A stretch of 64,000 nt of DNA, from the NCBI GenBank assembly GCA_019359515.1, contig JAHHHC010000017.1, positions 51,763 to 115,762 of the forward strand. Reading direction: 5' to 3'. The notes under the pieces are model-generated. The model did not search any database, was not told the DNA's origin, and saw nothing but the letters and a program-made list of their open reading frames with translations. Origin of the DNA: Desmonostoc vinosum HA7617-LM4. GTDB lineage: Bacteria; Cyanobacteriota; Cyanobacteriia; Cyanobacteriales; Nostocaceae. A program made the position numbers and the translations under genes. Shown one piece after another: positions 49,789-60,229 of this stretch (the first letter of the stretch is position 1; each line of letters opens with the position of its first letter).

Positions 49789-50946
49789 TTTAATCCCTAT
49801 TTTCAAAGCAGCAGCGGTTTCTTCTGGTTTTTTAGAGAGAGGAAACACTAAAATACTCTTGATTGCGTCATTATTGACTATTTCTTTTAAACGATGAAAT
49901 TGCTGATCTGTAATGGCAACTCCAGCGTAATTTTTAGCATAATTTAATTCTTCTTGGAAATTAGCTTCATTATCGTTATAAGCTTGAATAAAAACTCGAT
50001 CAACATTCCATTTTTGCCAATCAGCCGCAAAATATCGTTTAGCCCAATAAGGATTGTGGTGGCAAATATCAAAACTAACTGAAGGATTAGCTTTTTTCAT
50101 CGCAGTGATCATTTGCTGCAAAAAATTAGTTAACTTAGCAGTGCGATCGATTTTACCAGGTAACTCAGCATGATAACCCAGATAATCATCCCACTGAACT
50201 GCATCAACTTTAGGATATTTTTGCACAAATTCTACTAAGACATTTCTAAATAAATTAGCTACCTCTGGAATTTCCATATCCAGGACATAGTGATCGATGC
50301 CAGCGTAAGTTTTATCTACACCAGGAACCAGCCATTTTCGAGAAACGGCTAAATCGTAAATTGGACTATTTTTATCGATTTTAATACCTTTCTCGAAATA
50401 AGCATGAACTTGCATTCCTTGTTTATGTGCTTCATCAATTAACCACTCTAACCATAAGTCTTGAAACTGATTCGGACAACTTTTATATCCTAGTGTTTGC
50501 TGCATCACGTTGCTATTGTACATAGTGCAACCATTACCCCAAACACCATGAATAATGGTATTAATTCCTTGAGAGCGATAGTAACGAACTCTTTGACGAA
50601 TTATTTTTTCGTCGGCATTATTAGTAACCTGGTAGCGACTTAAATAAATACCTCTAATTACTTTTTTATCCCAATTAGTTTGAGGTAATAATTTTTGGGG
50701 AGGTGTGATTGTTGGAGATGAAGTTGGCTGATTGCTGGGAGTGGGATTTGGAGTGATTGATAAAGAAGGCGTAGAAGTAGGAGAAGCAGGATTAGTTGTT
50801 TGTTGAACTTTAGAAAAAAGCTTACTAATGTCTAGATTGACTTTTTGATTAAACCACCAATAACCACCTCCTAAGATAATTAGAATTACAGAAAACGGAA
50901 TATTTGCACATCCGCATCCACTTGGCTTTTTCTTTTGGCGTGACAT
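49786..50946 (-). CDS. Family-10-like (GHL10) putative glycoside hydrolase, membrane-anchored
   Basis: 386 residues. Cys-rich short N-terminus (GCGCAN), one membrane helix (~17-33, IPFSVILIILGGGYWWF), a Ser/Thr/Pro-rich linker (~45-90), then the TIM-barrel-like catalytic region: VIRGIYLSRYQVTN, YRSQGINTIIHGVWGN, LIDEAHKQGMQVHAYFEKG, VDAVQWDDYLGYH and VSFDICHHNPYWAKRY. Acidic residues in QWDDYLGYH and HAYFEKG are plausible catalytic ones. It may trim a surface glycan. Its stop lies in the edge of a tandem repeat. Confidence 0.75.
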   Translation of the reverse strand: MSRQKKKPSGCGCANIPFSVILIILGGGYWWFNQKVNLDISKLFSKVQQTTNPASPTSTPSLSITPNPTPSNQPTSSPTITPPQKLLPQTNWDKKVIRGIYLSRYQVTNNADEKIIRQRVRYYRSQGINTIIHGVWGNGCTMYNSNVMQQTLGYKSCPNQFQDLWLEWLIDEAHKQGMQVHAYFEKGIKIDKNSPIYDLAVSRKWLVPGVDKTYAGIDHYVLDMEIPEVANLFRNVLVEFVQKYPKVDAVQWDDYLGYHAELPGKIDRTAKLTNFLQQMITAMKKANPSVSFDICHHNPYWAKRYFAADWQKWNVDRVFIQAYNDNEANFQEELNYAKNYAGVAITDQQFHRLKEIVNNDAIKSILVFPLSKKPEETAAALKIGIK

Positions 50947-51471
50947 AGCAATATGATGATTATTGGGTAATTTTAATCCAGATATTATAGACTGTTACAA
51001 TTTCACATTGAGGTTTTCCAGATACTTCAAGGCAGGAGGCCGTTTTTGTAGTGGGGATTTATAAAGCGCTCCAAAAACTTTTCGCCTTCAAAGGCGAGGT
51101 TTTAGTTACATCTAATCAGCACTACTAAAACTTCTATCCTGAACCATTCGCAATTTCCAATTCCCTAATTCCCGCATTTTTGCCCAGTTTTAGCGACTTG
51201 TTCTTTCTAGCGACAGTTGTCTTGCTGCCAGTAGCATGTGATAAGGTTCTCTCTATGCGAAGGAAATTGCACCAATTTTTAAATACATGAGGTATCGTAA
51301 CTAAAGCGAAATTGGCGATCGCACTCCAGATCAGCTAAGCTGTTCCACATATAACTTGCATAATTAGGGCGGGCAAGATGCCCACCCCACAAGAGTTTTA
51401 TTTAATTTGATTATGTAATTTAGATGTTTTTTAGCTTAGGCAAATATGGCCAAGAATAAGGAACAGAAAAC
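50947..51471. other. 525-base spacer upstream of the hybrid kinase
   Basis: Divergent promoter region. At about 51087-51103 tcgcctt and aaggcga pair around caa, followed by ggtttta. A HIP1-like gcgatcgc lies at 51317. The kinase appears to start with a GTG at 51472 without a strong Shine-Dalgarno. No gene seen. Confidence 0.5.
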
Positions 51472-54400
51472 GTGCAACAAGAAGTAAACAGAACTGCCTT
51501 TGAAGACATATTTGCCAGTGGTGGGGAAATGGGGGCACTGATGCAAGCGCTTGATTGGTCGTCAACTCTGCTGGGGCCAGTTGAGGAATGGTCGCAGAGT
51601 TTGCGAATTGCGTTACGTATTTGCTTGCAATCTCGTTTTCCGATGGTTATTTGGTGGGGCAAAGACTTAGTTTTACTTTATAACGATGCCTGGAGACCTA
51701 TACTTGGTGCTACAAAACACCCCAAAGCATTGGGGAAACCAGGACGAGAAATTTGGGCTGAAATTTGGCATATTATTGGGGCGCAGCTAGAAGGTGTTCT
51801 CGAAACTGGGCAAGCTACTTGGTCAGATGACTCGTTGCTGCTGGTTGACCGATATGGCTATGTCGAGGAAGCTTATTTCACTTATTCCTACAGTCCTATT
51901 CCCGATGATACAGGAGGGGTTGGCGGTGCATTTACTGCTGTGAGTGAAACTACGCAGAGGGTTTTAGGCGAGCGACGCCTGAAGACGCTGCGAGATTTGA
52001 CAGCTCAGGCAGGATTGGCAAAAACTTCTCAGCAAGCTTGCTATGCAGCTATAGAGACTTTAAAAGAAAATTCTGCGGATATTCCCTTTGCTTTGCTCTA
52101 TTTATTAACACCAGACAGCAAACAAGCACTCCTTTGTCAAAGTACGCTCCCGCAAGCAAACACATCCGCTAGTCCTAGTTGCGTTGATCTCACGCAACCA
52201 GAAAGTGAAACCAGTGGTTGGTCATTTGCTACGGTGGTACAGACAGACCAGGCTGTTTTAATAGCAGATTTACAGCAGCGGTTTGGGCTATTGCCGACAG
52301 GGCCGTGGGACATTCATCCTCAACAGGCTCTAGTGTTGCCGTTGCGGGCGGCGGGGCAGAAAAAATTAACAGGGCTGCTGGTGGTGGGAATTAACCCATG
52401 TCGGGCTTTGGATGAGGAATTTCGTAACTTTTTTGAGATGGTCGCCAAGCACATTGCCACGGCAATTGCCAACGCCAACGCTTACGAACAAGAGCGCAAA
52501 CGCACTGAGGCATTGGCTGAATTAGACCGTGCTAAGACAATTTTCTTTAGCAATATCAGCCATGAGTTTCGCACACCGCTGACTTTGATGCTTGGGCCTT
52601 TGGAAGATACCCTTGCCAAACCCCAAGGATTGCAGCCTAGCGATCGCGAACAATTAGAAATTGTACATCGTAATTCCCTGCGCTTACTGAAATTGGTCAA
52701 CACCCTGCTAGATTTTTCCCGCATCGAATCCGGTCGCATCAAGGCAGTATATCAGCCAACCGATCTAGCAGCACTCACAACCGAACTAGCAGCTGTATTC
52801 CGCTCAACCATCGAACGGGCAGGGATGCGCTTGGTAGTAGACTGTCCCCCTCTACCTGAACCTGTGTATATAGACCGGGAAATGTGGGAAAAAATCGTCC
52901 TCAACTTGCTCTCTAACGCCTTTAAATTTACCTTGTTCGGGGAAATCACCGTTAGCTTGCGTTGGGCTGGCGATCATATTGAGATGGAAGTAAAAGATAC
53001 AGGGACAGGTATTCCTACCCAGGAAATCCCGTATTTATTTGAGCGGTTCCATCGCGTCCAAGGAGCAAAAGGACGAACCTATGAAGGTTCGGGAATTGGT
53101 CTATCGTTAGTCCAAGAACTAGTGCTACTGCACGGTGGTAGTATCAATGTGACTAGCGTTATCGAGCAAGGCAGTAGTTTTACGGTGTCCATGCCCACTG
53201 GCTCTGCTCATTTACCAAGCGATCGCCTGCAAACAACCCGTTCCTCGACATCAATAATCATAGATGCTGCCCCCTATATTGAAGAAGCTCTGCGTTGGCG
53301 ACCGGAAGAGGACGCGGAGAATCTGAAGGGCACAGGGAATGTAAATGAAAGTTTCTCCGCATCCCTCGCTCTTTGCATCTTTGCGTCTCATTCTTCACGT
53401 ATCCTCCTAGTTGAGGATAACGCTGACATGCGCGAATATGTGCAGCGTTTGTTGTGCGCTCAGAGGTATATTGTAGAAACTGCGGCAGATGGTCTGGCTG
53501 CTTTGGCTGCGGTTCGTCAACAGTTGCCCGATTTAATCTTGAGCGATGTGATGATGCCAAAATTGGATGGTCTAGGTTTGTTACGGGAGCTACGGACAAA
53601 CCCAGATACCAGAGAAATTCCAATTATTCTGCTGTCTGCGCGGGCTGGGGAAGAGTCTAGCATCGAAGGTTTAGCAGCTGGAGCTGATGACTACCTCACC
53701 AAGCCATTTTCGGCCCGCGAACTGCTGGCTCGTGTCGCCGCTAATCTCAAAATGGCACAGTTGCGAAAACACGCAGGACGGCGAGAGCAAGAGCTACTAA
53801 TGGAGACAGAAGCTGCCCAGATTAAAATTAATCATATTTTAGAAAATATCACTGATGCTTTTGTAGCTTTTGACGCTCAATTATGCTGCACTTACGTTAA
53901 TGAGCAAGCTACAAGATTATTGCAAAAAAGCCGCGCCGAACTGCTTGGATTACAGGTATGGGAAGAAGTATTTCCAGAAACAGTAGGAACCACAGCCTAC
54001 CATGAACTTCATCGAGCTGTAAGCCAGCAAGTTTCCGTTATTTTTGAAGAGTTTAGCCCGACGATTGGTAAGTGGCTGGAAATTCATGCTTACCCTTCGC
54101 CAGATGGTGTAGCTGTGTATTTTCGAGACATTACAGAACGCAAGCAGACACAGGAGGCGCTACGGCAACGCGAAGCAGAACTGAGTCTCATTGCCAATGC
54201 TCTACCAGTTCTGATTTCTTTTGTGGATGCACAAGAGTGCTACCGCTTTAACAACCAAGCCTATGAACAGTGGTTTGGGCACTCGGCAGCGGAAGTATAT
54301 GGTAAGCATATTAGGGAAGTTCTAGGCGAAGCTGCTTATGAGGTGGTTCGTCCTTATGTAAAGCAGGTACTAGCAGGAGAACAAGTAACTTATGAGAGCC

Positions 54401-57333
54401 AGATTCCCTATAAAGATGGTGGAACACGCTACATCAGCGCAACTTATGTTCCTCGTTTCGACAGTCAAGGAAATGTAGAAGGGTATGTTGCCTTAATTAC
54501 CGATATCAGCGATCGCAAGCGGGCGGAAGCAGCACTACAGGAAACTCAAGCGCTGTTTGAGAACTTCATGCGTTACATACCCGGTAATGCTTTCATCAAA
54601 AATGAGCAAGGGCAGTATGTTTACGTCAATTCATCAGGGGCACAGACAGTCAACAAGAGTGTCAATGAGGTGATCGGCAAAACTGATTTTGACTTATTAC
54701 CTGCCGCGATCGCTCAGCAGTTACGAGACAATGACCAAGCAATTTTAACTACTAACGAACCCCTAGAATTGCTAGAGACCGTTCCTCAAGAGGATGAAGA
54801 ACAGTATTGGTTATCCTTCAAATTTCCCTTGAGCGATAGTTCTGGGCAACGGTTTCTGGCGGGGATGTCCTTTGATATCACTGACCGCAGGCGAGCTGAG
54901 GAGGCGTTGCGTGAGACCGAAGAACGATTCCAGATCATGGCAGATACCGCGCCAGTGATGATTTGGATGTCTGGTCTTGATCAACTTTGTGATTATTTTA
55001 ATCAACCCTGGCTCGACTTTAGAGGTCGCAGCATGGCAGAAGAAATGGGTAACGGTTGGACTGAAGGCATCCATCCTGATGATTTAGATGTATGTATAAA
55101 TAATTACACAGATTCTTTTGGTGCTAGAGAAAACTTTAGCATAGAATATCGCCTGAGGCGGTTTGATGGAGAATATCGCTGGGTATTAGGTAATGGCATC
55201 CCCAGATTTACACCAGATGGCAGTTTTGTTGGTTACATCGGCTCAGCAATTGATATTAGCGATCGCAAGCAGGCTGAGGAGGCATTACGGGAGAGCGAGG
55301 CGAAGCTCAGTAGTTTTGCTGAAGCGAATGTTGTCGGTATTCTCTTTGGAGATATTTACGGTGGTATCCGGGCAGCTAACGATGAACTATTAAGGATAGT
55401 CGGTTATACAAGGGAAGATTTGCAAGAAGGTAGACTACGTTGGACTGACATCACTCCACCAGAATATCTGACAGTAGATGAACAGCATATTGCCGAGGCG
55501 CGGGTCAGCGGAGCTTGTACTCCTTATGAAAAGGAATATATTCGCCAAGATGGTAGCCGAGTACCAATTTTAATTGGCTACAGCCTGTTGGGAGAGGCAC
55601 GGGAGCAATCTGTGGCTTTTATCCTCGATTTAACTGAGCGCAAGCGCACAGAAGCAGAACGCGCCCAATTACTAGTCCGCGAGCAACAGCAATCACGCCG
55701 CTTAAGAAAGCTAGCTCAAGCGGCTGTTTCGGTGAACTCGACGCTAGCATTAGATGAAAGATTGCAATCAATTACAAGCCAAGCCCGCAACATTATCGGG
55801 GCCCATCAATGCTTCACCAGCATGACAGTGAATGAAGATTGGTCACAAGCTGTACATACAGTATCTTTATCACCAAAGTATGCTCAATGGCAAGAGTATT
55901 ACGAAAAACCCGATGGTTGCGGAATTTACTCGCTTGTCTGTAGCACACAGCATCCCTTAAGAATGACTCAGGCTGAATTAGAAGCACACCCAGCATGGCG
56001 CGGATTTGGTCAACACAAAAATCAGCATCCACCCATCCGTGGTTGGCTAGCTGTGCCCCTTACCAGCCGTAATGGTAAAAACCTTGGTCTAATTCAACTT
56101 TCTGATAAATACGAAGGCGAGTTTACTGCCGAAGACGAAGCCATTTTAGTGCAATTAGCTCAGATGGCAGCCTCGGCAATTGACAACGCTCGACTTTATG
56201 AAGAATCTCAGCAAGCCAATCGCATCAAAGATGAATTTCTCGCGGTGCTGTCTCACGAGTTGCGAACGCCCCTTAACCCCATCGTCGGTTGGTCTAAGTT
56301 ACTACGCAGCCGTAAGCTAGATGCAAAAACCACTGAGCGCGCTTTGGAGACTATTGAGCGTAGTGCCCAAGTGCAAGCACAACTAATCGAAGACCTTTTG
56401 GATGTCTCTCGAATTCTGCGTGGTAAACTCAGCTTGAATATTATCCCAGTTAATTTGGCATCGATAATTAAAGCCGCAATCGAAACAGTGCGATTGTCGG
56501 CTGAAGCTAAATCTTTAGAGATGCAGCTGATTTTAGAACCGGATGTAGCGGCAGTTATGGGTGACTCCAATAGATTACAGCAAGTTATTTGGAATCTCCT
56601 TGCCAATGCCATCAAGTTTACTCCTGCGAGAGGACGAATAGAAATTCGCCTAGAGAGCTTGAATTCTGTTGCCCAAATCAGCGTTAGTGATACAGGTAAA
56701 GGTATCTCCCCGGAATTTTTACCTTATGTATTTGACCATTTTCGTCAAGCAGATGCTGCCACAACCAGGGAGTTTGGGGGATTGGGGTTAGGTTTAGCGA
56801 TTGTTCGCTACTTAGTAGAAATGCATGGTGGTACAGTCCAGGCAGCGAGCCAGGGTGAATCTCAAGGAGCAACCTTTACCATCCGGCTGCCGCTAATGGT
56901 GACGCAATCAAAAACACATCTAGAAACTAATCAATCTCAGCAATCATCAGATCTGAGTGGTGTCAAGATTTTAGTAGTAGAGGATGATGCATCCACGCGG
57001 GAGTTTGTTACCTTTTTGCTAGAGATGCATGGTGCAACTGTAATAGAAGTTGCCCGTGCCAAAGAAGCGCTCACCGCTTTCATGAACTTTAAACCAGACG
57101 TACTCTTAAGTGATATCGGAATGCCTGAAATGGATGGCTATACGCTGATGCGTCAGATAAGAAACCTGCCACCAGACCATGGGGGACAGATCCCTGCGAT
57201 CGCCCTTACCGCTTATGCTGGAGAAATCAACTACCAGCAAGCACTAGCAGCAGGTTTTCAAACCCATGTTTCTAAGCCAGTAGAGCCAGACAAGCTCACC
57301 AGGGTGATTGCCGAATTAATCGGACTTAGCTGA
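51472..57333 (+). CDS. Giant double hybrid sensor histidine kinase / response regulator
   Basis: 1953 residues, no membrane helix. Order by residue: PAS-like ~15-165, GAF ~170-345, HisKA with His364 (SHEFRTPL), HATPase ~470-585 (NLLSNAFKF, GSGIGLSLV), receiver ~640-760 with Asp692 (LSDVMMPKLDG), five PAS domains at ~785, 900, 1025, 1150 and 1275, GAF ~1410-1570, a second HisKA with His1595 (SHELRTPLNP), second HATPase ~1690-1800 (NLLANAIKFT, GLGLGLAIV), and a second receiver with Asp1881 (LSDIGMPEMDG). Two whole kinase-receiver cassettes in one chain. The linker near residues 612-642 is encoded by repeat-like DNA. No output domain or neighbouring regulator; input unknown. Confidence 0.93.
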   Translation: MQQEVNRTAFEDIFASGGEMGALMQALDWSSTLLGPVEEWSQSLRIALRICLQSRFPMVIWWGKDLVLLYNDAWRPILGATKHPKALGKPGREIWAEIWHIIGAQLEGVLETGQATWSDDSLLLVDRYGYVEEAYFTYSYSPIPDDTGGVGGAFTAVSETTQRVLGERRLKTLRDLTAQAGLAKTSQQACYAAIETLKENSADIPFALLYLLTPDSKQALLCQSTLPQANTSASPSCVDLTQPESETSGWSFATVVQTDQAVLIADLQQRFGLLPTGPWDIHPQQALVLPLRAAGQKKLTGLLVVGINPCRALDEEFRNFFEMVAKHIATAIANANAYEQERKRTEALAELDRAKTIFFSNISHEFRTPLTLMLGPLEDTLAKPQGLQPSDREQLEIVHRNSLRLLKLVNTLLDFSRIESGRIKAVYQPTDLAALTTELAAVFRSTIERAGMRLVVDCPPLPEPVYIDREMWEKIVLNLLSNAFKFTLFGEITVSLRWAGDHIEMEVKDTGTGIPTQEIPYLFERFHRVQGAKGRTYEGSGIGLSLVQELVLLHGGSINVTSVIEQGSSFTVSMPTGSAHLPSDRLQTTRSSTSIIIDAAPYIEEALRWRPEEDAENLKGTGNVNESFSASLALCIFASHSSRILLVEDNADMREYVQRLLCAQRYIVETAADGLAALAAVRQQLPDLILSDVMMPKLDGLGLLRELRTNPDTREIPIILLSARAGEESSIEGLAAGADDYLTKPFSARELLARVAANLKMAQLRKHAGRREQELLMETEAAQIKINHILENITDAFVAFDAQLCCTYVNEQATRLLQKSRAELLGLQVWEEVFPETVGTTAYHELHRAVSQQVSVIFEEFSPTIGKWLEIHAYPSPDGVAVYFRDITERKQTQEALRQREAELSLIANALPVLISFVDAQECYRFNNQAYEQWFGHSAAEVYGKHIREVLGEAAYEVVRPYVKQVLAGEQVTYESQIPYKDGGTRYISATYVPRFDSQGNVEGYVALITDISDRKRAEAALQETQALFENFMRYIPGNAFIKNEQGQYVYVNSSGAQTVNKSVNEVIGKTDFDLLPAAIAQQLRDNDQAILTTNEPLELLETVPQEDEEQYWLSFKFPLSDSSGQRFLAGMSFDITDRRRAEEALRETEERFQIMADTAPVMIWMSGLDQLCDYFNQPWLDFRGRSMAEEMGNGWTEGIHPDDLDVCINNYTDSFGARENFSIEYRLRRFDGEYRWVLGNGIPRFTPDGSFVGYIGSAIDISDRKQAEEALRESEAKLSSFAEANVVGILFGDIYGGIRAANDELLRIVGYTREDLQEGRLRWTDITPPEYLTVDEQHIAEARVSGACTPYEKEYIRQDGSRVPILIGYSLLGEAREQSVAFILDLTERKRTEAERAQLLVREQQQSRRLRKLAQAAVSVNSTLALDERLQSITSQARNIIGAHQCFTSMTVNEDWSQAVHTVSLSPKYAQWQEYYEKPDGCGIYSLVCSTQHPLRMTQAELEAHPAWRGFGQHKNQHPPIRGWLAVPLTSRNGKNLGLIQLSDKYEGEFTAEDEAILVQLAQMAASAIDNARLYEESQQANRIKDEFLAVLSHELRTPLNPIVGWSKLLRSRKLDAKTTERALETIERSAQVQAQLIEDLLDVSRILRGKLSLNIIPVNLASIIKAAIETVRLSAEAKSLEMQLILEPDVAAVMGDSNRLQQVIWNLLANAIKFTPARGRIEIRLESLNSVAQISVSDTGKGISPEFLPYVFDHFRQADAATTREFGGLGLGLAIVRYLVEMHGGTVQAASQGESQGATFTIRLPLMVTQSKTHLETNQSQQSSDLSGVKILVVEDDASTREFVTFLLEMHGATVIEVARAKEALTAFMNFKPDVLLSDIGMPEMDGYTLMRQIRNLPPDHGGQIPAIALTAYAGEINYQQALAAGFQTHVSKPVEPDKLTRVIAELIGLS

Positions 57334-57744
57334 GTGGGGAATGGGCTTCGACTTCGCTCAGCCCACGGGGAATTTTCCACATTAGATGAATGTTATGGAG
57401 AGGAATACAATAGTTTAAACTTCTTCAAAAAGCATTACTTATCTTCATTCTCGTTGAGTAATTGCTACAGTAATTAAATAATTCGTAATTCGTAATTAAA
57501 GTTTGAGATACCCAAAACCCCAGCTTCTGCAACTGAAATCTGGTATCATTCTCGACAAGTATAGAGTGGGCACTAACTATAAGTAAAGTTAGGGCTTGAG
57601 CGGACTACAGACATTGCCTACCTAACACAATATTGCTGAAGACTTTGATATGAAGAATTGTATTAGTTTAAAAACTAATACTTATCTCATTTCTTATACT
57701 GGGTTGTATTCCTATCGTTTGCAATTGCACGAGGAGATTCAACA
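57334..57744. other. 411-base spacer, no gene seen
   Basis: Begins with the dispersed repeat ggcttcgacttcgctcagcc, then a short attcgta array at 57479-57498. AT-rich after that, presumably with the promoter of the small gene at 57745. Nothing else recognised. Confidence 0.5.
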
Positions 57745-57945
57745 ATGGTTCATACTTACGAAGTATTGGTTGATATCAAAGAGTTTGTCAGTCAAATAAA
57801 CAATACCTGTCAAAGCGGGACAGCAAGGTACGAAATCAACGCCGACTCAAGACAAAAAGCTGATGGTATGGCACGGGTACAAGCTAGAAGCGATCACCCA
57901 CAAGGTACTGAATATGATGTTAGGGTAACAAGGTTGCTTCAATAA
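57745..57945 (+). CDS. Small conserved hypothetical protein
   Basis: 66 residues: MVHTYEVLVDIKEFVSQINN, then TCQSGTARYEINADSRQKAD, ending VRVTRLLQ. Short alternating strands and a helix, probably a compact alpha/beta protein. I do not recognise the family. A gagga Shine-Dalgarno lies before the ATG. Function unknown. Confidence 0.65.
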   Translation: MVHTYEVLVDIKEFVSQINNTCQSGTARYEINADSRQKADGMARVQARSDHPQGTEYDVRVTRLLQ

Positions 57946-58265
57946 AAGTCAAGCGATCGCCAAATGTAACGAATAGTTCGCTTTAGTTATTTATTATTTA
58001 TCAAAGGACAATTTGTAAAGAGTGCTGAGTACTTTTGACTTTACTCAGCACAAAACAATTCGTAATTGATAATACGTAATTCGTAATTGTTACCTCTGCA
58101 TTCATGCGTGGACTAAAAAAAGGCAGGCAGTTTTTTATCTCTATCAATGACTTGAAGGGCTTGTACATTAATTACGAATTACGTTAGCGTAGCGTAAAGC
58201 CTGCGGCATAGCTTCGCTTAGAGCGAGTCATCGAGCGTCATTACGAATTACGAATTACGAATTAG
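57946..58265. repeat. Repeat-filled spacer before flv2
   Basis: 58062-58090 and 58171-58182 are ATTACGA arrays; 58183-58239 is a GTTAGCG...GCGTC element containing the 35-base repeat starting gcgtaaagcctgcggc (58192-58226); 58240-58265 returns to the heptamer attacga and overlaps the end of flv2. No gene seen. Confidence 0.8.
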
Positions 58266-60002
58266 TCAATAATGACTACCAGATTTACGATGTTCCAAGG
58301 CTGTTACACCATCATTTGCTAACACTTCGCCCTGATCTACTACGGCATAAATTAACCAGCGATCGCCACATTCAATCTGGTTTTTTACTGTACATTCTAA
58401 ATAGGCTAAAGCTTCATTCAAAATCAGACAACCATTTTGCGCCTGTTGTGTAGAAAGATTAACAAAGGGATTATCTCCCACCATGCTATGACGAGAAAAA
58501 TAGCGTCGTAGATTTCTGCCTTCTTTGAGGATATTCAACACAAATTGATCACCAGGATGATACATTAAATCTGCATGTTGCTCTTGGGCGATCGCAATCA
58601 TAATTCCAGGCGGGTTGAAAGTTGCTTGAGATACCCAAGAAGTTAAGATCCCTTTGTGAGTCTCTTCATCACGAGTTGTCACTACACACAAAGAACCCAT
58701 AATTCGTCCAACAGCTTGTTCAGTGCGATTGACATGAGTTTCCGTCACAGCTTGACGGGGAGTACGCAACTTCTTGGTTTTTTTCAAGGTTTGAGCAAAA
58801 GATGCACCCGCTTCTTGGCACTGCTGTAAAACTTCGGCAGTAGGGCTAAAGCGCACTCGAATTGTTTCAAAACCTAAACGATAGTTAGCGTCTTTGAGTT
58901 TGCTTTCAATTAAATCAATTGCTTCCCCACTCCAACCATAGGAACCAAATACCCCTGCTAGCTTAGTTTTAGCCGCTGCTGAGAGGACTATTCCTAAAGC
59001 AGTTTGAATTTGAGTTGGTGCATGTCCACCTAAAGTGGGCGAACCGATAATAAAGCCATCGCAAGCTTCGACAATGCGGATAATCTCTGCGGTATCTGCT
59101 AACTCACAGTTAATGGATTCTACATTGACTTCATTTTGAATTAAGCCCTGAGCAATAGCATCAGCCGCAGTTGCTGTATTGCCGTAGGCAGAAGCATAAA
59201 GTAAAGCGACACTCAACTCCTGAGATTTTTGTCCTTGACACCATTGACGGTAATCGTAAGTAAAACGACTCAGGCTATAACGAACAACTGGGCCATGGGC
59301 AGGAGCGTAACATCTAGCTCCCAAAGTCGTCAATTTATCTAAAGCTACTTCAACTTGTTTAGCTTGGGGCGCATGGATGCAGTCAAAATAATGACGGCGT
59401 TCTACATCTAATCTCTTCCAATCTTCATCAAACAGCGTATCTTCGCAAACATGAGCGCCAAAAAATTTGTCTGTGTAGAGAATTTTTGTCATAGGATCGT
59501 AAGTACACAGCCCATCTGCCCAACGGGGAGTTGGGACAGTGAAAAATAATAAATTATGTCCTTGTCCCAAATCTAAAGTATCTTCAGAACGCACAGATTG
59601 AATGCGTGCTTCCCATTCTGGGAAAGCAGTTTTTAAAGCATTAGCAGCAGGACGAGAACAAATGAGAGTAGCTTGAGGAACTTGTGAGAGTAATACTTGC
59701 AGAGTTGCTCTCCGATTTGGATTGATATGATTGAGAATGATATAATCTAGGGTGCTGAAATCTAGATTTTGGGTGAGTTGCTGGAGATAGATTTCGGTAA
59801 ATGATTCACCAGGAGGATCAATTAAAGCTTTTTTATCAGCTTGAATCAAATAAGAATTTGCTGTAGTTCCGCGTTGACGGGAATACTCAGCCTCAAATTT
59901 TAGCCGTTCCCAAGTCCGCGATCGCAACACTAATGTATTTTTACCAATTTCAGCAACTTGTACATCTCTAGGACGGCTGGATGTGAAGGTAGTAGTGGAC
60001 AT
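58266..60002 (-). CDS. flv2: Flavodiiron protein Flv2-type (diflavin flavoprotein)
   Basis: 578 residues: beta-lactamase-like domain (~1-260), flavodoxin domain (~265-410, VALLYASAYGNTATAADAIA) and C-terminal flavin reductase (~430-578), the cyanobacterial class C layout. The diiron ligands are largely replaced: NHINPNRRAT (His92, Asn94, Asn96, Arg97 instead of H-x-E-x-D-H) and Arg160, while Asp178 and His236 remain. Flv1 and Flv2 share this loss and work as heterodimers with Flv3 or Flv4. The gene order flv4 / PsiE-like / flv2 here points to the flv4-2 operon that protects photosystem II, rather than flv1-flv3. Confidence 0.85.
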   Translation of the reverse strand: MSTTTFTSSRPRDVQVAEIGKNTLVLRSRTWERLKFEAEYSRQRGTTANSYLIQADKKALIDPPGESFTEIYLQQLTQNLDFSTLDYIILNHINPNRRATLQVLLSQVPQATLICSRPAANALKTAFPEWEARIQSVRSEDTLDLGQGHNLLFFTVPTPRWADGLCTYDPMTKILYTDKFFGAHVCEDTLFDEDWKRLDVERRHYFDCIHAPQAKQVEVALDKLTTLGARCYAPAHGPVVRYSLSRFTYDYRQWCQGQKSQELSVALLYASAYGNTATAADAIAQGLIQNEVNVESINCELADTAEIIRIVEACDGFIIGSPTLGGHAPTQIQTALGIVLSAAAKTKLAGVFGSYGWSGEAIDLIESKLKDANYRLGFETIRVRFSPTAEVLQQCQEAGASFAQTLKKTKKLRTPRQAVTETHVNRTEQAVGRIMGSLCVVTTRDEETHKGILTSWVSQATFNPPGIMIAIAQEQHADLMYHPGDQFVLNILKEGRNLRRYFSRHSMVGDNPFVNLSTQQAQNGCLILNEALAYLECTVKNQIECGDRWLIYAVVDQGEVLANDGVTALEHRKSGSHY

Positions 60003-60229
60003 AGTAACCTCTTTATAATTCGTAATTCGTAATGACGCTTCTTCGCTAACGTAATTCGTAATGGGAAATCAAGAGGACGCGGGGAATGTGAGTGAAAGTT
60101 TCTTTGCGTCCCCCTCCGGGTTCGGCAGTGACGCTCCTTAGTCGCTAACGCATCCGGCGGAAACCGCCAGGGACTGCGACTGCCTTACCGCGTTTCCTTT
60201 TGTTTGCGTCTTCTCTCTCATCGCTATTT
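60003..60229. repeat. Repeat-filled gap inside the flv operon
   Basis: 60018-60062 is an attcgta array interrupted by gacgcttcttcgctaac (60034-60050). 60072-60195 continues with gaggacgcggggaatgtgag and gtttctttgcgtccccc, then tccgggttcggcagtgacgc and the inverted pair ggcggaaaccgcc. The block gaggacgcgg...gtttct is the same repeat seen inside the hybrid kinase gene. Confidence 0.8.
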
